Assembly (NCBI RefSeq): GCF_003325475.1
Contig: NZ_CP029495.1
Coordinates: 2,728,001-2,792,000 of the forward strand
Source of the DNA: Chromobacterium phragmitis
Lineage (GTDB): Bacteria; Pseudomonadota; Gammaproteobacteria; Burkholderiales; Chromobacteriaceae
Direction of reading: 5' to 3'
DNA length: 64,000 bases
The position numbers and the translations under genes were made by a program. The notes beneath the pieces are model-generated. The model saw nothing but the letters and a program-made list of their open reading frames with translations. It had not been told where the DNA came from and ran no database searches. Position 1 is the first letter of the stretch. Each line of letters begins with the position of its first letter. Positions 60,222-64,000 of this stretch are shown here, piece by piece.

Positions 60222-61037
60222 TCAGGCGGCGACGGCAGCGGGTTCCGGCTGGAAGCGAGCGATGCTGACTTGCTGGCGCAGACAGAGTTCGGCGAAGGCG
60301 GGGCTGGACAGGTAGTCGAACTCGCGGCCGCGGCTGGCGGCGATGGGGTCGGAGGCGTCGACGGCGGGCTGTCCGGGATGGCACATGATTAGCGCGCGGT
60401 CAGGGCTCTTGGCCAGCCAGGCCTGCATCAGGCCAGCGAAATCCGCCTGCGGGCTCAGCGAGTACATGCCGCCGAACCATGGCGTGGTGGCGAAGCGGCG
60501 CGCCTGCGCCTGCTCATCGAAATTGGTGCACACGCTGCGCAGAATCAGCGCCTTGAGCCGGTTGTCGCCGGGATGGCCCAACCGGTCGGGCGAGCGCAGA
60601 TAGGGCAGCGGCCGCTGTTCCCAGCGCTGCTGGATGGCGTCGAACAACGCGTCGCGGATCACCGGCAGCGCGTGCACGTGCTGGTGGCCGTCGATGAAAT
60701 CCGGCAGCCGGCCGAAATGCTCGGCGAAGCGGTCTATCTGCGCCAGCGCCTCGTCGCGCAGCGAGGCATGCGGCAACTGGCGCAGCTGGCTTTTCATCAG
60801 CCAGTGCGACAGCGGCTTGACCGGCGCGTCGAACGGATGGGTGAGATTGAAGTGCAGGCCGACGTCGACCCGCTCCGCCCGCGCCTTGAGCTCGCCGGCC
60901 AGCTCCGGCCAGTGCGGGGACTGGCAGAGCGCGCTGGTGGCGGACAGGCGGCCGGCATCGATCAACTGCAGGATGCCGGCGCTGATGCTGCCGGACTGGG
61001 CGAAGTCGTCGGCGCAGAGTGTCAATCGTTTCGTCAT
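60222..61037 (-). CDS. YdjC/ChbG/HpnK-family deacetylase (NaxD/LgmC-like)
   Basis: 271 residues. Metal-dependent carbohydrate deacetylase family: LCADDFAQSGSISAGILQL (metal Asp pair), GLHFNLTHPF and FIDGHQHVHALP (metal His). Relatives include ChbG, HpnK and the lipid-carrier deacetylases NaxD (Francisella) and LgmC (Bordetella). Given the three genes upstream, deacetylation of an undecaprenyl-phosphate-linked N-acetyl sugar is likely. It starts 54 bp after the GtrA-like gene and is probably in the same transcript. Confidence 0.82.
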   Translation of the reverse strand: MTKRLTLCADDFAQSGSISAGILQLIDAGRLSATSALCQSPHWPELAGELKARAERVDVGLHFNLTHPFDAPVKPLSHWLMKSQLRQLPHASLRDEALAQIDRFAEHFGRLPDFIDGHQHVHALPVIRDALFDAIQQRWEQRPLPYLRSPDRLGHPGDNRLKALILRSVCTNFDEQAQARRFATTPWFGGMYSLSPQADFAGLMQAWLAKSPDRALIMCHPGQPAVDASDPIAASRGREFDYLSSPAFAELCLRQQVSIARFQPEPAAVAA

Positions 61038-61091
61038 GGACGGTATGACTTGGGGCTGGGGGGAAAGTTTAGCAAGCCGGCGCGCCAGGCG

Positions 61092-61481
61092 TTAATTTGT
61101 TTGCGGCGAGGAGGAAAACGCCCACAGCTTGCCCAGGAGGAAGGTGAGCGTCGCCACCGCGAACAGCACGATGGCCAGCGAGACGCGGTAATCCAGCGCC
61201 GTGAAGCGCAGCAGCAGGAAGTACATGGCTTCGTTGACGCAGAAGCTCAGGCAGGACACGCCGAAGAAGCGCGGCAGCGCCTGGCGGTGCGGCACGTGGC
61301 GCGCCTCGAAGGTGAAATGGCGGTGTCCCCAGTAGCTGAGCTGGAACGCGCCGAGAAAGCCCAGCACGTTGGCGATCAGCGGCGGCACGCCCAGCGGCAC
61401 CAGCGCCAGCGTCACCAGCGCGAAGTGCAGCAGCATGGCCGACACGCCCACCACGCCGAACCAGAACAGCTGCCGCTTCAT
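61092..61481 (-). CDS. GtrA-family small membrane protein (flippase-like)
   Basis: 129 residues, four membrane helices. GtrA-type motifs: FGVVGVSAMLLHFALV at the start, NVLGFLGAFQLSYWGHRHFTF and ATLTFLLGKLWAF at the end. GtrA proteins are thought to flip undecaprenyl-phosphate-linked sugars. It overlaps the glycosyltransferase gene by ATGA (61478-61481), so it is translationally coupled. Confidence 0.88.
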   Translation of the reverse strand: MKRQLFWFGVVGVSAMLLHFALVTLALVPLGVPPLIANVLGFLGAFQLSYWGHRHFTFEARHVPHRQALPRFFGVSCLSFCVNEAMYFLLLRFTALDYRVSLAIVLFAVATLTFLLGKLWAFSSSPQTN

Positions 61482-62485
61482 GCCTCGCCGTCCGTGCCGC
61501 CGCGGGTGATGCGGCTGATCAAGTAGGTGGGGCGGCCCTTCACTTCATTGAAGATGCGGCCGACGTATTCGCCGAGTATGCCTATCGACAACAGCTGCAC
61601 GCCGCCGAGGAAGGTGACGGCCACCGCCAGCGTCGGCCAGCCGCTGACCGGGTTGCCGAACAGCAATGTGTGCACCAGTTCCCAGGCCGCGTAGCCTATC
61701 GACAGCAGCGAGATCGCGCAGCCGACCAGCGTCCAGATGCGCAGCGGCATGTTGGAGAAGGCGGTGAGGCCGGTAAGGCCCAGGTTGAACAGGCTGCGGA
61801 AGTTGAAGCTGCTCTCGCCGGCGCGGCGCTCCTGGGTTTGCGTCTCCATCGCCAGTTGGGTGAAGCCCACCCAGTTGTACAGGCCTTTCATGAAGCGGTT
61901 GCGCTCCGGCATGCGGCGCAGCGCCTCCAGAATGCTCTTGTCCAGCACGCGGAAGTCCTGGGTGTTTTCCGGGATCTTCAGCGGCGCGCCGCTATTGATC
62001 AGCGCGTAGAAGGCGCGGGTGAACAGCTTTTTGGCCAGCGTTTCGCCGTCGCGGTTGGCGCGCACGCTGTAGACCATGTCGTAGCCCTCGCGCCATTTCT
62101 CCAAGAATACCGGCACCATTTCCGGCGGGTGCTGGAAATCGCCGTCAATCAGCACCGCCACGTCGCCGCTGATGTTGTCTATGCCGGCGGTGAGCGCGAT
62201 TTCCTTGCCGAAGTTGCGCGACAGCTGGATCAGCGTCACCGGCAGCCGCTTGGCGGCCTCCAGCACTTTCGGCACGGTGTCGTCGCGGCTGCCGTCGTCC
62301 ACCACCACCAGCTCGTGGCGGTAGCCGCGCTCGGACAGCAGCCGGTGCAGCGTTTCCAGCATCGGCACGATGTTTTCCGACTCGTTGTAGGCCGGGATCA
62401 GGCAACTGATCAGCGGGGTGGCCGGGCGTTCGGCGGCATGCAGCTCAAGCAGGTAGGGCGGAACGAAGTTTTCGAAGTCGCTCAT
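61478..62485 (-). CDS. Undecaprenyl-phosphate glycosyltransferase (GT2, GtrB/ArnC-like)
   Basis: 335 residues. GT-A domain of DPM-synthase type: LIPAYNESENIVPMLETL, VVDDGSRDDT, VLIDGDFQHPPE (metal DxD-like) and ENTQDFRVLDKSILEALR. Two C-terminal membrane helices (about 240-260, 275-300), as in GtrB/ArnC. It loads a sugar from a nucleotide donor onto undecaprenyl phosphate at the inner face. It overlaps the genes on both sides by 4 bp, tying it to the ArnT-like and GtrA-like genes. Confidence 0.88.
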   Translation of the reverse strand: MSDFENFVPPYLLELHAAERPATPLISCLIPAYNESENIVPMLETLHRLLSERGYRHELVVVDDGSRDDTVPKVLEAAKRLPVTLIQLSRNFGKEIALTAGIDNISGDVAVLIDGDFQHPPEMVPVFLEKWREGYDMVYSVRANRDGETLAKKLFTRAFYALINSGAPLKIPENTQDFRVLDKSILEALRRMPERNRFMKGLYNWVGFTQLAMETQTQERRAGESSFNFRSLFNLGLTGLTAFSNMPLRIWTLVGCAISLLSIGYAAWELVHTLLFGNPVSGWPTLAVAVTFLGGVQLLSIGILGEYVGRIFNEVKGRPTYLISRITRGGTDGEA

Positions 62486-63969
62486 GGCTGGCCTCCGGTC
62501 AAGCCGTGCCCGGCCGGGCGCAGCAGCAGCATGCGGTCCTTCATGACCGGGAATTCCGCGGCGTGGCGGTAGCCGGCGGCGATGGCCGGCGGCAGGCTGG
62601 CCAGATCGCGTTGTTCGGTGACGATCCAGCTGCCGGGGTGAGCGGCGAGCTGAACGGCCAGCGCGTGCGGATCGGCGGTGGTGCGCACCTTGCCCTGGCT
62701 GTAGAACTCGGCTGAGAACTCGCGGCGGCTGTCCCAGTAGAACAGACGGGCCTGTTGCGCCGGCTGCTGCTGGAGCCAGGCCGCGATCACCGGCTTCTGG
62801 GTGCGGAAGTAACGGGCGCCGTCATGCCATTGCAGGCCGATGGCGGCCAGCACCAGCGCGGCGGAGGACAGCGCCAGCCACGGCAGCGCGCGGCCGGAGC
62901 GCTCATGCCGGCCGCGATGCCACAGCTCGGCCATCAGCAGCGCCGCACCGGGCAGCATCGGCAGCGAATACGGGAAGATGATGTTGCAGGACATCGTGAA
63001 GAACAGCAGCGTCATCACCGTCCACAGCGAAGCGTAGAGCAGCCAGCCGTCGCTTTCTCCCTGGCGGACGATGGCCGGCAGCCGGCGCGCGCGGCAGGCC
63101 AGCCAGGCCAGCATGGCCAGCGACCACGGAAACAGCGCGCCCAAGGCGTACGGCCAGATCATGCCGCGCGGAGTGGCGTGGGCGAAACCGTATTTGTCGC
63201 CCTTCCAGCCGGAATCGAGGAAGCGGCTGACGTGCTCGCCCATGATGAAGTAGTTGAGGAAGCCCGGCGTGCGGATCTCCGCCCAGGCGTACCAGGGCAG
63301 GGCGATGGCGGCGGCCAAGAGCGTGCCGGAGATCCACGGCAGCTCGCGCCACAGCGCCTTCCATTGATTGCGGATCAGCACCCAGAAGAAGATGGGCATG
63401 CCCACCAGCACCACGGACAGCGGACCCTTGGCCAATAGGCCCAGGCCCAGGCCGGCGAAGAAGGCGTAGCGCCAGATCCGGCTGCCGCCGTTCATCGCGT
63501 GCCAGAAAGCCACCTGGCTCAGCGTCACGCAGAACATCAGCGAGGGGTCGGTCATCACCGTGCCGGCCGCGCCGTAGAACAGCAGGCTGCCGGCCAGGAA
63601 CAACGCGGCGGCCATCGCCGCGTCGCGTCCGGCGCGGCGGCGCATCAGGTCGGCCGTCAGCCACAGCGCGCCCAGCGCCAGCAGCAGCGCCGGCAGGCGG
63701 GCGGCGAATTCATTGACGCCGAACAGGCCCATGCTGGCCGCGGACAGCCAGGTGGACAGCGGCGGCTTGGCCCAGAACGGCACGCCGTAGTCGTGCAGCG
63801 GCGTCACCCAGTTGCCGGTTTCCAGCATCTTGCGGGCGATCTCGGCGTAGCGCGCCTCGGTGGTGTCGGTGAGCGGGATCGCCCGCATCGCCAGCAGGCG
63901 GATGGCCAGCAGCGCCAGCAAGGCGTAGCCGGCCGCCTTCCGCCAGGAAGAAGTAGCAGCGGTATTCAT
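62482..63969 (-). CDS. ArnT-like lipid-linked sugar transferase (GT39/GT83)
   Basis: 495 residues, about 12-13 membrane helices with the first large periplasmic loop bearing TEARYAEIARKMLETGNWVTP and FWAKPPLSTWLSAASMGLFG, typical of ArnT-type enzymes that move a sugar from undecaprenyl phosphate to lipid A phosphate. The C-terminal part is a small soluble domain. ATG 63969 is used (a TTG at 63987 is in frame). It is the first visible gene of the cluster; only 31 bp precede it in the window, so the promoter is not seen. Confidence 0.85.
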   Translation of the reverse strand: MNTAATSSWRKAAGYALLALLAIRLLAMRAIPLTDTTEARYAEIARKMLETGNWVTPLHDYGVPFWAKPPLSTWLSAASMGLFGVNEFAARLPALLLALGALWLTADLMRRRAGRDAAMAAALFLAGSLLFYGAAGTVMTDPSLMFCVTLSQVAFWHAMNGGSRIWRYAFFAGLGLGLLAKGPLSVVLVGMPIFFWVLIRNQWKALWRELPWISGTLLAAAIALPWYAWAEIRTPGFLNYFIMGEHVSRFLDSGWKGDKYGFAHATPRGMIWPYALGALFPWSLAMLAWLACRARRLPAIVRQGESDGWLLYASLWTVMTLLFFTMSCNIIFPYSLPMLPGAALLMAELWHRGRHERSGRALPWLALSSAALVLAAIGLQWHDGARYFRTQKPVIAAWLQQQPAQQARLFYWDSRREFSAEFYSQGKVRTTADPHALAVQLAAHPGSWIVTEQRDLASLPPAIAAGYRHAAEFPVMKDRMLLLRPAGHGLTGGQP

Positions 63970-64000
63970 CCGTAAACTTGTTTTCAAAACGGGGTAGTGG

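Overview
The window looks like a chromosomal segment of a GC-rich betaproteobacterium. Gene content and protein style (RppH, type I PssA, short ParE, grxC-secB-gpsA order, LysR-rich layout) suggest the Neisseriales/Chromobacteriaceae, for example a Chromobacterium relative. That placement is an inference from recognition, not from a search. Coding density is high and almost every gene is housekeeping or ordinary accessory. There is no CRISPR array, insertion sequence, prophage or tRNA that I can support.

Layout. 1-3.2 kb: the 3' part of an rRNA operon (23S, 5S, terminators). 3.2-16.4 kb: a frameshifted GAF-PAS histidine kinase, pssA, rppH, parE, an orphan periplasmic binding protein, a divergent SDR/LysR pair, a two-gene chromate-type transporter, a second orphan binding protein, then fumC and hemE. 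16.4-22.9 kb: an AT-rich spacer with DnaA boxes, then priA-dacB and grxC-secB-SH3 protein-gpsA. 23-31 kb: folE-like, a DUF4153 membrane protein, a ubiquinone hydroxylase, LysR facing a microprotein/SnoaL pair, an EamA exporter, and a secreted carbonic-anhydrase-like protein. 31-43.5 kb: adhE, an amino-acid permease, a LysR/aldo-keto reductase pair, a tandem pair of small secreted proline-rich proteins, a diguanylate cyclase, a broken DinB gene, a third orphan binding protein, a stand-alone ClpP-like protease, and a membrane protein built as an internal duplication.

43.8-58.7 kb: mfd, a structured leader before a PAS-GGDEF-EAL protein, rlmB, a decayed hicAB toxin-antitoxin locus, a CidR-type LysR divergent from lrgA-lrgB, a MerR regulator divergent from a CadA/ZntA-type metal ATPase with a textbook MerR operator, an HExxH protein, a thioesterase, and an orphan type IV pilin. 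58.7-64 kb: an RluA-like pseudouridine synthase and a four-gene minus-strand cluster (GT39, GT2, GtrA-like, YdjC-like deacetylase). The cluster has the parts list of the Bordetella Lgm / Francisella FlmF2-FlmK-NaxD lipid A amino-sugar systems.

The most notable signals are four genes broken by small indels: an 8-bp tandem duplication in the kinase, a 20-bp tandem duplication in dinB, and single-base deletions in both hicA and hicB. Also notable are the lipid-A-modification-like cluster, the duplicated secreted-protein pair with a shared upstream motif, and a carbonic-anhydrase-like protein that keeps its zinc ligands but has lost the Asp-Arg dyad. I see no large, clearly new system; these are the places worth a second look.
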